A stretch of DNA of 64,000 nucleotides, taken from the NCBI RefSeq assembly GCF_000276665.1, contig NW_004955425.1:21308670-21372669 (forward strand), written 5' to 3'. How positions within the stretch are numbered: position 1 is the first letter of the stretch; each line of letters starts with the position of its first letter. Under the pieces are notes generated by a model. The model was not told the DNA's origin. It made no database searches and saw only the letters and a program-made list of their open reading frames with translations. The stretch comes from Chinchilla lanigera (Eukaryota > Chordata > Mammalia > Rodentia > Chinchillidae). The position numbers and the translations under genes were made by a program. Below, piece after piece: positions 10,809-22,129 of this stretch.

Positions 10809-11574
10809 GCTATGAAAGACCACCTGGATGACTGTCTTGAAAGAAGAGCAATTATTTCCATTTTGGCTAAGCATGGCCCCATTTCCATGTATTGACATGT
10901 ACAAAGCTAGCTAAGACTTTTCCTTATCCCTTCAATTGGCTTTAAGCAATGCAAATTGGTCCAGCAGAGGTGCTGATGTGTAGTCTTTGAAGCAAGGTGA
11001 CAAGACAGTGTTACCCTACACTGTAGCTCCCAAAATAACATATGTGAGCCAGGTAGGACGGAGAGCCATGCTCCACGCTGTCAATCAAGCCTGGAGATAA
11101 GAGGTTATGACTCCTCAGGGCATAAAAGATTACACATCAGAGTCGAAGCACTGACCCCAAAACATTAGATACCTCTTCCCCTGTGCTATGCAGAGTACTC
11201 TTTCTGTAGATCCTTCTCTCTGCATATTGTAGAGGTGATTTCAGGCCTCCTACCTATCCCAGCTCACAGCTGTCATGTACTTCCAACCATTCTCATAGTC
11301 ACTCATCCTCAAGCCACTCCCTTCTTCATGAATTAATAAAACCCAAGTTTAGCCCTGGGTCAAGGTCTTTGTTCCAGTTAACCACCTTACTAGCTGGACT
11401 TAGGACCCTTTTGCCTCCCTACAACTGCAAATATGCCTTAGTGTCTTTACTCTTGCCATGAGTTGCACTGGAAGTGGTAGATTAGAATTAACTTTCTAGA
11501 ATTCCAATAACTTTTCCATGGGATTACAAATAAAAACTTCTTGGACTGTCACAAGGACTGCAGAGAGCCAGCTA
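10809..11574 (+). mobile_element. Solo LTR, class I (gammaretrovirus-like) endogenous retrovirus
   Basis: LTR body 10813-11570 (758 bp) begins TGAAAGACC and ends AGAGAGCCA, giving canonical TG...CA ends, with a start typical of gammaretroviral LTRs. It is flanked by the 4-bp duplication GCTA at 10809-10812 and 11571-11574; 4 bp is the usual size for class I elements. Removing LTR plus one GCTA restores a continuous L1 sequence. A TATA-like CATAAAAG lies at 11121 and an AATAAA at 11335-11340, supporting plus orientation. No gag, pol or env is present. The length is on the long side for a plain LTR; a small internal insertion cannot be excluded. Confidence 0.75.
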
Positions 11575-11819
11575 TATACTGTAATTTTCATTATAGAGGT
11601 GTTTTACTTCCTTGATTATCCCTTTTATTTCTTTCTCTTATCTGATTGCTCTGTCTAATGTTTCAAGTACTATGTTGAACAGAAGTGGTGATGGTGGGCA
11701 CCCTTTACTTGTTTCTGATTTTAGAGGGAAAGATTTCAGTTTTCCCTCCACTTAATACGATATTGGCGACTGGTTTGTCATAAATGGGTTTATCAGATTC
11801 AAGTAAAAGCTTTCTATAC

Positions 11820-12074
11820 CTACTTTCTTTGGAGTTTTATCATGAATGGGTGTTGGATTTTGTCAAAGGCCTTTTCAGTATCTATTGATATGATCATGTG
11901 ATTTTTGTTCTTGCTTCTGTTTATGTAATATATTAAACTTATTGACTTGCATATGTTGAACCACCCTTGAAACCCTGAGATGATGCCTACTTGGTCATGA
12001 GGCATAATCTGTTTGATTATTTGCTGCACTCTGTTTGCCAACATCTTATCACAGATTTTTGCATCTATGATCAT
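11820..12074 (-). pseudogene. L1 ORF2 reverse transcriptase fragment
   Basis: An 84-residue open piece of L1 reverse transcriptase. It contains [17 protein letters not shown], then an [17 protein letters not shown] stretch, the RT segment leading to the catalytic region. Stops and frameshifts lie on either side, so this is a dead remnant within the compound L1. Confidence 0.85.
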
Positions 12075-13075
12075 TAAGGAGATTGGTCTATAATTTTCCT
12101 TTTAGTTGGGTCTTTTTCTGGCTTAGGGATCCAAGTGATGCTGCTTCCAGAAATGAGTATGGAAGCACTCCTTCCTTTTATATTTTATTGAAGAGTTGGA
12201 GGAGTAATGGTGTCATAATGTCTTCAAAAGTCTTGTTGGTTTAAAATACAATAATAGAACAGAAAAATTGATCCAACACCTACTAGACAGTGCTAAGATG
12301 AGCAACTTAAGGGTAACTACAGTCAGGCAGAAACTAGGATGGCCTATATGGAATAAAAATATGTTTATAGAAATCACAATATTTTCCAAGTACAAGGAAA
12401 GATTTCAACTTACAGGTAAGCAAGGCTTACAGAGCTACATCCAGGATGAAAAAAAAGCTCCCATGACATATCTTAGACAAAATTCCAAATATCAAACAGA
12501 AAGAGAGAATCTTAAAAGCTGTCAGAGAAAAGCAAAAAAACCATATAAAACTAAACCCATTAGGATTATAGCAGAGATCTCAACACAAACTTTAAAGGCC
12601 AGGAGAGCTGAAGTGAAATATTTCAAGCACTAAAAGCAAACAACTTCCAGCCCAAATTAACAATCATACAAAACCTTCTTTCAAAAAAAATGGAAAAATA
12701 AGTACATCAAAAAGAACAACTTAAGAAATCCATGAACACCAAATGAGCATTCTAGAAAATACTCAAGAATATTCTAGACAGAGAAAACAAAACAGACAAA
12801 GTCAAATATTTAGATAGGATGACTACATCAAGCAAGACAAATAAATAAACAAAAAAAGAGTCATCAACAGAAAAAGAACACAATGTCAGGAATAAATCAA
12901 CACCTTGTAGTAATAACTTTTAATACTAATGACCTCAATTTCACTTTTAAAACACACAGGTGGGCACAGTGGATCAGAGAACCAAAATCAATAGTCTGTT
13001 GCATTCAAGAAACACATATGATTTGAAAAGATATTCATAGACTAAAATTTAAGGGATAGAAAACAAAAGATAAAA

Positions 13076-13283
13076 AACTTTCTGCAAAATAGACATACTA
13101 GTCCACAAAACATGCTTAAATAAATGCAAAAAAATTACCCCATGTTTACTCTCAAACTGTTGTGCATTGAAACTAGAAATCAATCCCAGAAGAAACCACA
13201 GAAGATTTGTAAACACCTGGAAAAGCAACATACTGTTAAACACCCAATAGGTCATAGAAGAAATTAAACAATTTCTGGAATCA
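13076..13283 (+). repeat. Internal duplication within L1, copy 1
   Basis: About 208 bp closely matching 13687-13886, in the same orientation and 611 bp apart. The L1 gene order shows that copy 2 is in its normal place (after the KIDHILVHK endonuclease segment), so copy 1 is the displaced one. It replaces part of the segment after the HRLK-like motif. Confidence 0.85.
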
Positions 13284-13636
13284 GTTTCATGTACAAAGAC
13301 CCCCAAAGCAGGCAGTGGTATCAAATTCACCTTCAGACAAAGCAAATCTCAAGCTAAAGCTAATCAGAAAAGGCAAAGAAGGTCAATGTATACTAGTTGA
13401 AGGAACAATCCAACAGGAAGAGATAACACTTTTAAATATATATGCACCAAATACTGGAGCACCTAAATTTATAAAATAAATACTACTGTATATCAAATAT
13501 ACACCAACACAATCACAGTGGGTGATCTCAATACCCTGCTTTCACAAAGAGACAGATCAACTAAACCAAAACCCAAAAAAGAAATGTCGGATTTGAACAC
13601 ACCTTTGAACAAATGGACTGAATAGATATCTACAGA

Positions 13637-13843
13637 ATGTTCTACCCTACTACAACAGAATACACATTATTCTCAGCATCACACAGAACTTTCTGCAAAA
13701 TAGATCACATACTAGTCCACAAACCATACTTAAGTAAATACAAAAAAATTACCCTATGTTTACTCTCAAACTGTTGTGCATTGAAACTAGAAATCAATCC
13801 CAGAAGAAACAACACAAAATTTGTAAATGTCTGGAAACAATAA
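13637..13843 (+). pseudogene. L1 ORF2 endonuclease fragment
   Basis: A 68-residue open piece ending the apurinic endonuclease domain. It reads FYPTTTEYTLFSASHRTFCK followed by IDHILVHKPYLSKYKK, where the SAHRTFxKIDHIL pattern carries the conserved D and H. Interrupted on both sides. Confidence 0.85.
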
Positions 13844-13886
13844 CACCCAATGGGTCATGGAAGAAATTAAACAATTTCTGAAATCA
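13687..13886 (+). repeat. Internal duplication within L1, copy 2 (native position)
   Basis: Partner of 13076-13283; begins AACTTTCTGCAAAATAG and ends near ACAATTTCTGAAATCA. It lacks about 18 bp that copy 1 carries near 13222-13240. Confidence 0.85.
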
Positions 13887-14510
13887 AACAGTAATGCTGG
13901 TACCACAAGCCAGAACCTATGGGACATAATGAAAGTCATCCTATGAGGGAAACTTATTGCGATTTATGCTCACATTTGAAAAACAGGTGAGCTCAAATAG
14001 ATAGATAACCTAATAGTGATCCTCAAGACACTCAAAAAACAACAATACAAACTCAAACCAAATTTAAGGAGGGAAATCATAAATATCAGAGCAGAAATTA
14101 ATAAAATGGAGACTAAAAAATTAATCAATGCATCAAAGAGCTAATTCTTTGAAAGATTAAACAAAATAGATAAACCATTAGCCAAACTTACCAAAAAAGT
14201 GCTTCCCATTAAAGCACTTAGTAATGAAAAAGATGAAATCATAACAGACACCATTGCAATTCAAAAGATACCAGAGCATAGTAGATAGAAACTACTATGA
14301 AAAATTATATTTCAACAAATCAGAAAATCTTCAAGAAATACACAGATTGCTAAGCTCATACAAATTACCAAAACTAAATCATGAAGACATAGTCTGAAAA
14401 TCCAATAATAAGCAGGGAAATTAATGCAGTAATTAAAAAAAAATACTACCAACTATGAAAAGCCCAGGATCTGATGGATTCACTGCTAAATTCTTCAAAT
14501 GATTTTCTAA

Positions 14511-15295
14511 AGTGTTAAAGTTGTGATTGGAATTCAATTTCCAGAATGTTTTTCTCTAGGGCTGGTTGTTTAATTTACTAGCAGGACCCTTATTCTTCTC
14601 AGACCTTCCCTCTTTTCCAGAGTTCCTTCTACCCATACCTGCAGTTGGCCACATTCAAGTTCTTCACACTGGAGCCTGACCAGGCCCCTTACCATCGTCT
14701 GCCTTTGGCAGCATTCTCACCACTGGACCTTGGCTTGCTGGACTTTTTTCCTAAACATGCAAATGTGGTACTTGTTTAATTTGTGGTTAAAGACTTCTTG
14801 AAATTTTCGGACCTCAGCATGTTCATGATCTCATAAAGTTTCCACAGACTGTGTGTCATTCACAACCTATGAACTTGGAAGGGACCCCAACTTTAAAATG
14901 TACTTCCCAGTGATTTCAGCCTGAAAGGTGATATGTCTGTTTTTTAAACATCTCAAAGTCACTGGAATGTGTGTTGGCAGTATTTCCAGACCAGATTTCT
15001 GGGGAACTGTCTCACTTGTCTGAGAAGCACAGTTAAAGTTAAAGACACTGAAATCTCAACAAGCCTCTTAACTACTCTACTTCAGCCACCCAGATGGTTG
15101 CTTTGGAGACAATCATGTATATTAGCTGAGATGAATAGACATCTGTTCTGGAAAAAGAGTATTGCCCAACTGTTATCATGAACAAAGGGTCTGAGAATGT
15201 CACGCACATATAATATACTCCATAAGTAGTGAGTGAGCATTGGTTGATATAGCTGCAACACTCCTTCATTCATTCATTCAACTTGCATTTCCTGC
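14511..15295. other. Unique sequence, nothing recognised
   Basis: Flank of the compound L1. Contains short open frames at 14969-15273 on both strands that overlap and carry no motif, plus a short (CATT)4 run at 15268-15281. Confidence 0.4.
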
Positions 15296-15299
15296 ATAA

Positions 15300-15640
15300 G
15301 GATAATTGGGTGGACCTGTGCTGTGATCACATGAATCAGGCACCATCTGTCCTAGAAAAGGTTATCATCCAGTTGTGCAGACAAGTAACTCCAGAGCTAT
15401 GGTGAAGGTTTTGTATGTGTGCTTGTGTAGAATGCATAGGAAGGTGTGACCATCTTTGGCGTGGAGATTCAGGGTGGGCTTCCTACAAGAGTCCCTGTTT
15501 GAAACTGGATCTCAAGAGCAGCAAAGGAATGGTGTAGCAAAGGCAGAGCTTAGAGAAAGAAACTCCATGCTTTAGAAGTGCTTGGGAACAGGATGTGGTT
15601 AGAACAGCAGCTCCCCGAGAGGGGCACCAAGAACACTTCT
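15300..15640. repeat. Possible ancient L2/CR1-like repeat
   Basis: The order 'TTATCATCCAGTTGTGCAGA', GGTGGGCTTCCTACAAGAG, 'GAAACTGGATCTCAAGAGC' resembles a common old mammalian repeat whose consensus reads cagacaa...GGCTTCCTGGAGGAGGTG...GAGCTGGGTCTTGAAGG. The family is not certain. Confidence 0.3.
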
Positions 15641-16855
15641 GTGGGAACATTACCATGTCCCGTATTCATAAGTTTATGCTAATGAGCATTGCATTACTTT
15701 ACGTGGCCTCTACTGGGACCCATTTTTAGCTTACCTCTTGAACACCATATGGGAGTAATGGGTTCCATTTATAGGCTATAAATGGGTATTTCCTTTCATT
15801 TGTCAAAAAATATTTCCTTAAATGATCACCAGCAGGGTCATTTTTCCCTTTCTATGATTTCAGAGGTTAGGTACTCCTACCTAAGCCCCAGGCAGCACAC
15901 AGATAAAGGATGGATTTGAAAGGCACCATGGAAACCCTGCCTGGGGTAGCCTTGCCTACCTAAAAACCAAAATTCACCCTCCCCTCACACCCACAAGCCA
16001 CATGTTGCTTTTTTGTAACCCTTTTCCTCTTTGATGATCTCCTTTGATGTTAATGTTATTCTTTCATGTGTTTTTAAATGAAACCAGAAAATCAATTTAT
16101 TAATATGCAGTGAGAACTAGCTCTGCCCAGTGATGCAGGGCAGCCAGAAGGATGTTCTCCCCATGCAGGCCAGAAGAATCTGATCCTGGGATGCTGACTA
16201 GAAGCGTCTACAAGCGTTCACTGTTGCAGTAACACACCTGGCACCTGACTAGTCCAGTCTGAGTCCTGCCTGGGCTCCTGTCTAGTCAAAGCTAGGGTTG
16301 GCCCTGTCAAGATTAAACTCTGGAAAGTCAGCTTCTTCTGACACCATATGGATAAAAATATTAGGGGAAAGGAAAAGCTCTTGCAGGTAGAATAAAAGTT
16401 GATTGTCCAAACACTTCCCTATACCCGGAGCCCTTGGAGACTCTATCCTGAAACAAGATGTTTTCAGTTAAAGTTGCTCTGGAATTTTTAAAGGAAGAGA
16501 CAGAAGTCCAGTCTTGCCTAATCCCTGGAGGAAACTGTTAGCTTCTAGTGTACGACTTTTCCGCCTACTGCTGGGAGGAGAGAAGTTTCAGGGCTTGCCC
16601 TGAGCTCCTTTCCCTTTGTCCTTGTGTCCTAGCTCATGTCACACGCCCTGGGTAATGTCACTCTTACCCATGGCACAAGTCTGACTCCAGGTGAAGGAGT
16701 GACACTCCTGCCACATTTGGTCATGGCCCAGCTGCCTGAGGGGAGCAGAGCCTCAGCAAGAATGTGGTGATGTCAGAGCACAGCAGCTGGGCCTAAAGTC
16801 AGTCGAGTCCCTTGGTCTTGGAGAACTTTGAGGCTCATGCTCATGGCTGCCACAT
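15641..16855. other. Unique sequence, nothing recognised
   Basis: Moderate GC, no convincing frame and no named repeat. 15640-15790 looks compositionally ordered and could be conserved non-coding sequence, but that needs an alignment. Confidence 0.35.
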
Positions 16856-16859
16856 CTGG

Positions 16860-17158
16860 AGGACTGGTCCTCACTTCTCCCCTACCTGACCAGCTTCTGT
16901 TCATCCTCAAGGTCTCTGTTTAAACATCACTTCCTCATAGAAGCCATCCCAAATCTTGGAGCTGCTTAAGCTACCCTGCTCTCTGCTCCTACAGCACAAA
17001 CTTTAAAAAGTTCCTGTTCACTTATCTGACTTCCTTGACCCACTATGAACTCCAAAGGATGAAGAGTTTATCTGCACTGTTCTACCCAGAATCCACAGTA
17101 CTTGGCAGTACCTGGTCCCTGCAAGATACTCAGTAAGCATTTGTTGAAAATAAATGAC
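16860..17158 (+). mobile_element. L2 LINE, 3' end
   Basis: Contains 'AAACATCACTTCCTCATAGA' followed by AGCCATCCCAAATC, then CTTGACCCACTATGAACTCC and a tail 'CAGTAAGCATTTGTTGAAAA', matching the ordered landmarks of mammalian L2 3' ends. Confidence 0.65.
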
Positions 17159-18224
17159 TACTTCCTGGTGCTGGTGAGGTAGCCCAAATTGTGTGACAAT
17201 CTTGTTCTGAAATGGATTGTTCTAGGCATAAGCTTCATCTTTATGGGCATTGTGATTTTCACGCTGAGTTTTCAGAACATTTAGCGGGCCCTTTGAGGGA
17301 AACATCTCAAGTTAGATCAATGTTCTGAGTCACAGTGGCTATTTCCCGGACAGTGGTATAGGATAGAGTCTGGAGCCAAAGAGATGGAGACAATGGGATC
17401 CATGGGAACCTACATTTTAGCAGACACTAATGTGGCCTTATATTTCTTTGCTAAAAACTCGTACACACGCTACCTTTCCTCCTTGGGCTAAATGAACCCT
17501 GAAGATGTAATAGATGTGACAATGTTTGAGCTGGTTCTCAGGGCCAGCCCAAACTTGCACTGTCTCGTTATAGCAGTTGCTTATGGACCACAAGCTACAG
17601 GGAGAGAGGAACATGGAAGCAAGTAAGTGAAGATGTGGCTGTCAAGACCCCCCAATATATTTTGGGTGAGGCTTTGTCTGGAAAATAGAGTGTCAAAGAA
17701 GACAGAGTTGACAAACAGCTGATAAGGGCTGTCTGAGGACCAGGGAGGCACGTGTAAGCTGAGGAAGCCGGTCGTAGGACTTTGCACTGGGGGTGTAAAT
17801 GAGATTCTAGGCTGCCAGACTCTGAAGTGATGGGTTTATCCGGCTAATCCTCTTCTTTGGGGAAAGTGGCGGCAGCTCTTTGTGTGCAGCAGCACGCCCT
17901 GACAAAAAAGTCTCTCGCTGCCTTTGAGATGCTTCGAACCACGTCCCTCGAGATGTCTGAAAGGCCTCTGCCAAGTTGGCTGAGACCCTAGGAAACATTA
18001 CATGCTGCTGAGAGCAATGTGCGCTGGCAGAGGCTGCTCGCAGGCTCTGCGCACAGCCCAGTGCAGCCTCAACTCACCACAGACAGCAAGCTGGGCCCCA
18101 CAGGACGCACCTAGGGACAAGAGGATCTTCCAGGCCCCTGGAGTAGTGTGAAAAGCTTGACATCAAAGACCCCACAGAGCAACGTCCAAGGACAGCCCTT
18201 ACTGAGTCGGTCCTCAGACCTCGA
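17159..18224. other. Unique sequence, nothing recognised
   Basis: Somewhat GC-richer toward 17800-18200. The minus frames at 17581-17787 and 17807-17998 have no recognisable domain. Confidence 0.35.
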
Positions 18225-18395
18225 GCTGTGTCCTTCACTCTGGCCCATTCATCTGTAAGAGGAGCTTGGAAACCTTCCTCGCAGGTTTGCTATGAGAGTT
18301 TCAGATAATATGTACCAGACATCTGGCACACAGTAAGGGTTTACTAAATGGGAGCTGCTATTGTTATTGTTATTATTGTAATGTGCTGGGGAGTG
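18225..18395 (+). mobile_element. MIR SINE
   Basis: Core order 'CATTCATCTGTAAGAGGAGC', then GGTTTGCTATGAGAGTTTCA, 'TCTGGCACACAGTAAGGGTT' and a (TTATTG)n tail-like end, matching the right part of MIR. Confidence 0.65.
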
Positions 18396-18414
18396 AAAAG
18401 CAGACCAGGTTTGG

Positions 18415-18620
18415 GTCCTGGTTTTGCTACTTACTGACTGTTTAAACATGGGTAGGTTATTTAGTATCTCTGAGCCTCACTTTCCTTACGTTTAGATTGG
18501 GGAAAATATTGCTTAATCTTCACTAGTTATGTGAATTAGAGTTCATTTAAGAAAAGTGTGTAATAATGTGTCTGGCTGACAGTGGTACTCCGTAAACGTT
18601 ACGTATCATCACTTTTGTAG
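18415..18620 (+). mobile_element. MIR SINE
   Basis: Left and core MIR: 'GGTCCTGGTTTTGCTACTTA' followed by CTGACTG, 'TATCTCTGAGCCTCACTTTC', then a diverged right end. Adjacent to and in the same direction as the preceding MIR. Confidence 0.7.
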
Positions 18621-18624
18621 ATCA

Positions 18625-19835
18625 AAGCAGAAAGGAAGATACTGATGTTGGCTCGCATAAAGCAGTGATGTGTGAGCATAATAAGCGTTTTGAATTATTC
18701 TGTGGGAAATAAATTCTCTTTTAAATCCAGATGCTTTGTTTCCCCCAAGTCAGACACTTCTGAGGGAAACTGGGCAGCGAAGCCCTAGCGGGACCCTGGC
18801 CCTCCCCACTCTGTCTTCTGCAGCTCCTCGTGCTCTGCACATTTTCTGGAGAAACAGGCTCTGCCAGCATGGGGCCCCTGAGGAGAGCTGGAGCAAAGGT
18901 CACTGTTATTCAAACTGCTGAAGAATTTGCAGACCATGAGACTCCTGTCTCTCCCCATTCAGAGCTGGCCTGCCCCCAGAAAGAAAGGAAGCCAGGAGGT
19001 GGAGGAGGTTAGAAAACCATTTTGCATCCATCCTGTTTTTAATTGATTTCACAGCAGGGGAGGAAAAATAGGGATCTTTCCCTCTTGACCTTTCCACGCG
19101 GGAGTCCTTTTCTGGTCAGGAAACCCATCTGGGAAGTGCTCACCCATCTGTGTCACCATCCGCAGCCTGCACACCCTGCTCCTGTCAGTGCCATCAGGAC
19201 CATTTCTAGGGGTCCCCTGAGCACCCTCTTTGCACATCGGTTTAGGGCAGGGCAGCCCTGCCTATGGTCCAGTCTCCATTTACGCTGCAGCCCGCAGGCC
19301 AGCCGGGCTCCCATTTTCCTTAGATCTTGGTTCTCTTGGCTCAAACCCACAACCCATCCTTTTGTGGTAACCCAAAGTCCTCTCAAGATTTTTGTGGGTT
19401 CTTGGGTTGGGGAGAGGTGGTTAACATTATATAATTACTTTTGGTCTTAAATGTTCTCCCTCTTAGAAACATGGTTAGTGAGGTCTTCTTTGTGAGGATT
19501 TGGTGGTCGGAAAGAGTTGCCACACAGTGCTTAACAGAGAATACAGTGAAACATGCACGCTGGGTACTCCTGTTCTTAAAAGAGCATCAGTCATCCATCC
19601 ACCAGGAGGCAAGCAGATGGGCTGTCTGTGTTTGTCAAATATTTTTTTAGTTTAAGTCTACCTCTAGGGAAAGTATTGGGTGGCTAAGGAACAAGATAGG
19701 GAGACTTTGACGGTACATGTGTACACACACACACATCATATTCCATATTTATTTATCATATCCTTTATGCTTACTTCCTGCTCCATCAAAAGTACTCTGT
19801 ATCCCTGAAGGCAATCCTTCAAGAGCTGATTTTAA
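18625..19835. other. Unique sequence, nothing recognised
   Basis: Overlapping frames on both strands between 18721 and 19450 (up to 135 aa at 19043-19450) share the same DNA. None shows a domain, a signal peptide or codon bias I can defend. A short ACACACAC run is at 19727-19736. Confidence 0.35.
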
Positions 19836-20075
19836 AAAGTCTCAACTACTCAAGGGATTGAGGCAGTTACTTGAACCCAGAAGTTCAAGGCCACCCTGGG
19901 CAACATAGCACAGATTCATTCTCTCTGTGTCTCTCTCTCTGTCACTGTCTGTCTCTGTCTCTCTGTCTCTCTCTCTCTCTCTCTCCACCCCTCTCATGGT
20001 GCTGGGGTTGAACCTAGGGCCTTGTACATGCAAGACAAGAACTCTACAACTGAGCCACATCCCTAACCCTAGATT
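19836..20075. mobile_element. B4-like composite SINE with (TCTG/TC)n interior
   Basis: Left part 19836-19918 on plus resembles a B1 right half ('CTTGAACCCAGAAGTTCAAG', then GGCCACCCTGGGCAACATAG). The middle at 19919-19985 is a TCTC/TCTG microsatellite. The right part 19995-20070 is a reversed ID-like B-box region ('GGTGCTGGGGTTGAACCTAG' ... CTACAACTGAGCCACATCCC). This head-to-head B1/ID arrangement is typical of rodent composite SINEs. Confidence 0.65.
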
Positions 20076-20583
20076 CTGTCTCTTAGAAAAATGGTTTTTA
20101 AAAGCTTTTAAAAAAATAAGTCTTCTTTTGCCAACTACTCAAGCCCTTTATAGCCCCTTTTGCCCTCTGTGAACTCTGATAGAATTTCCGGTCAATCCTC
20201 TGAAGGTTGGGACCACTTACAAACGACCTCTCTACTCGGTTCCTCAGACCCACAGGACATAGCTGAGTGAGTGAGTTAGAGGAAAGGTACAAATAGCCAT
20301 GTTCATGGAAGAGGCATGACTGAAATGAAACGCCCTTTGGAACCAGACTTGAGCACTGGCATTAGCTCTTGCTACTCCAGAAGCAGTAGGTGTGAGAAGA
20401 AGCTATTTGTCACTGAGCCCATTACCATCTCTCTTCTGTTGCAATGGCAAAACCATTTTGGTCTTGTCTGGGAAATGCATTTTAGACTATCAAATTTTAG
20501 GAACATGTAACATTATGAAAAATTGTGGGTTAGAGTCTGAGACTAAGACTTTAACAACTTCTTTCTTATTAAAAAAAAAGATT

Positions 20584-20730
20584 TCCAGGCATGGTAGTGC
20601 ATGCCTGTAATCCCAGCACTCAGGAGGCTGAAGCAGGAGGATCACTACAAGTTCGAGGCCAGTCTGGGCTACATAGTGAGTTTAAGATCAGCCTGAACTA
20701 CATAGTGAAACCCTGTCTCAAAAACCAAAA
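20584..20730 (+). mobile_element. B1-type SINE
   Basis: Well-preserved: GGCATGGTAGTGCATGCC, TGTAATCCCAGCACTCAGGA, 'TTCGAGGCCAGTCTGGGCTA', then a partly repeated right end 'GATCAGCCTGAACTACATAG' and 'CCCTGTCTCAAAAACC'. The repeated ACATAGTGA motif shows the internal duplication typical of rodent B1. A 63-aa frame inside it is spurious. Confidence 0.92.
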
Positions 20731-20739
20731 AAGATTAAG

Positions 20740-21782
20740 TAGAAAGTATGAAAGTAGGAAGCAGAAAGTAGGAAGCAGATAATCTAAGTAAGGAGAAAAA
20801 CAGCAAGTGAAGGAAAAGGCCAGGGAGCTGGATGTGGTACAGAGGAAAATTGAGACAGCCCTCCTATGTGGCTTTCCTCATAGAAGCATCTTCCCTGAGA
20901 TCACACAGGAAAATTAGGGATGTACTTTCCCTGTTTTCTGGTAGGGGAAACTCCTCCCCAAGAAGGCCTGAGAGTGATGGGGCGATCCCATATCAGAAGA
21001 CCCAGAGGCTCCTCCAGTGCTAAATACCCTAACAGCTAAACGTCACTGGGATCCTCTTCCTACTTAGTGCACTGCTCCGACCCCAGAGACAGACGGCTGC
21101 ACCCTTCCTTCCTCAGGCCTCCTGGAAGTGATCTCCAAGGGGTCAGGATTTCATCCCTTGCTGCACCTATACCAGATTCCTCTGCAACTTTATCTCCCAC
21201 ATCCTGTCACCTCTGAATCTTGGAGACTCTCTTCCTACCAAAACTCAGATGTTTGCTCCAGTAGCTGAAAATTAAGGCTTTTTCTGTACTCCACCTGCCT
21301 GGAATTGGCTGAAGAGCTGGTCTGTCATCCTTTTCTGAGGATCCCTGCAGAGTCCCAGCCTGGGGTAGGGGGGCTTATCCCTCTCTCGGGCCACTTGTGG
21401 TTTTGTTGGTTCACCTCACACTCACTTATAACTGATTTCTCCAGCATGTGCTTTGCCCACATAAAGATTCACTGAGACTAGAGACTCCCTGGCAGCCACT
21501 GCCCCCATCACTGATACCTGGAAACTTAACTCCTCAACAAGACAGATGGCGGCGTTTCCTGAATGCTTGGGAATAACACTCACTGTGCTCCTGCTGGGGC
21601 ATACAGTTCCTAAAACCCCAGTATGACTGCTGTCTGCCTTCCCTCAGGCTGCAGACACCTCAGAGAGAATGTTTAGGACAGGTCAGCCAGCAAGTCCAGA
21701 TCACCCAGCTCCTCTACGCAGAGGACAGGAAGCACTATCCTTTTCTCTTAGCCTGAGACCTGTGTATGCTGCCCCAGCATAA
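20740..21782. other. Unique sequence, nothing recognised
   Basis: Includes short AAGTAGGAAGCAG-type repeats at 20753-20780. No domain in the short frames. Confidence 0.35.
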
Positions 21783-21816
21783 CTGGCATGGCAACCCCTC
21801 TTTCTTTCAGGAGAAA
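21783..21816 (+). repeat. 34-bp perfect direct repeat, copy 1
   Basis: Identical over 34 bases to 23247-23280, then diverging abruptly on both sides. The unit ends in CTCTTTCTTTCAG followed by GAGAAA, which resembles a 3' splice acceptor. Confidence 0.95.
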
Positions 21817-22129
21817 CCGGTCCGATTCACCGGAGCCCAGATAAGACAACTGCACTCTCCAGCTCTGGGTTTCAGCTCTGTACTAATTTCAACACCATGT
21901 GGAATGTGGAAGCAGCACAGTGGCATCCAAAGATCTACACCTTGTAATCCCAGAGCCTGTGAATGCATTCAGGTATGAACAGATGGAAATCAATGTTTCA
22001 GATAGAATTCATCTTGCTGATCAGCTAACCATGAGATAGGGAGAGTACCTGAGACCACCCAGCAGGCTCCAAAGTAAGGGTCCTTAACAGTAGAAGGGGA
22101 AAGTAAAAAAGAGGGTCATAAAAAGACCC

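Larger units (their letters stand above)
10442..12245 (-). mobile_element. L1 ORF2 middle part (segment B), split by an LTR
   Basis: Minus-strand ORF2 from just after the conserved SPGxDGFTA motif to the region before the C-terminal part. Pieces: 10442-10812 and 11571-12245, separated by the solo LTR at 10813-11570. The reverse transcriptase core is recognisable at 11820-12074. Upstream (on minus) it reads TFEDIMTPLLLQLFN near 12205-12235. Confidence 0.88.
12250..14510 (+). mobile_element. L1 5' part: inter-ORF region and N-terminal ORF2 (segment A)
   Basis: Plus-strand L1. 12250-12660 resembles the inter-ORF/late ORF1 region ('AAACCCATTAGGATTATAGC', then 'ACTTTAAAGGCCAGGAGAG'). 12900-13900 is the ORF2 endonuclease domain (NDLNF, WITxx, CIQETH-like remains, then HRTFCKIDHILVHK). 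13900-14510 runs to SPGSDGFTAKFF near 14462-14500. This end is contiguous in L1 coordinates with the start of the minus-strand segment at about 12240. That is the arrangement produced by twin priming (5' inversion) of a minus-oriented L1. Confidence 0.85.

Noticed and set aside
12268..12633. 121-codon plus frame
   Set aside because: It lies in the L1 inter-ORF region and follows L1 sequence, so it is not an independent gene.
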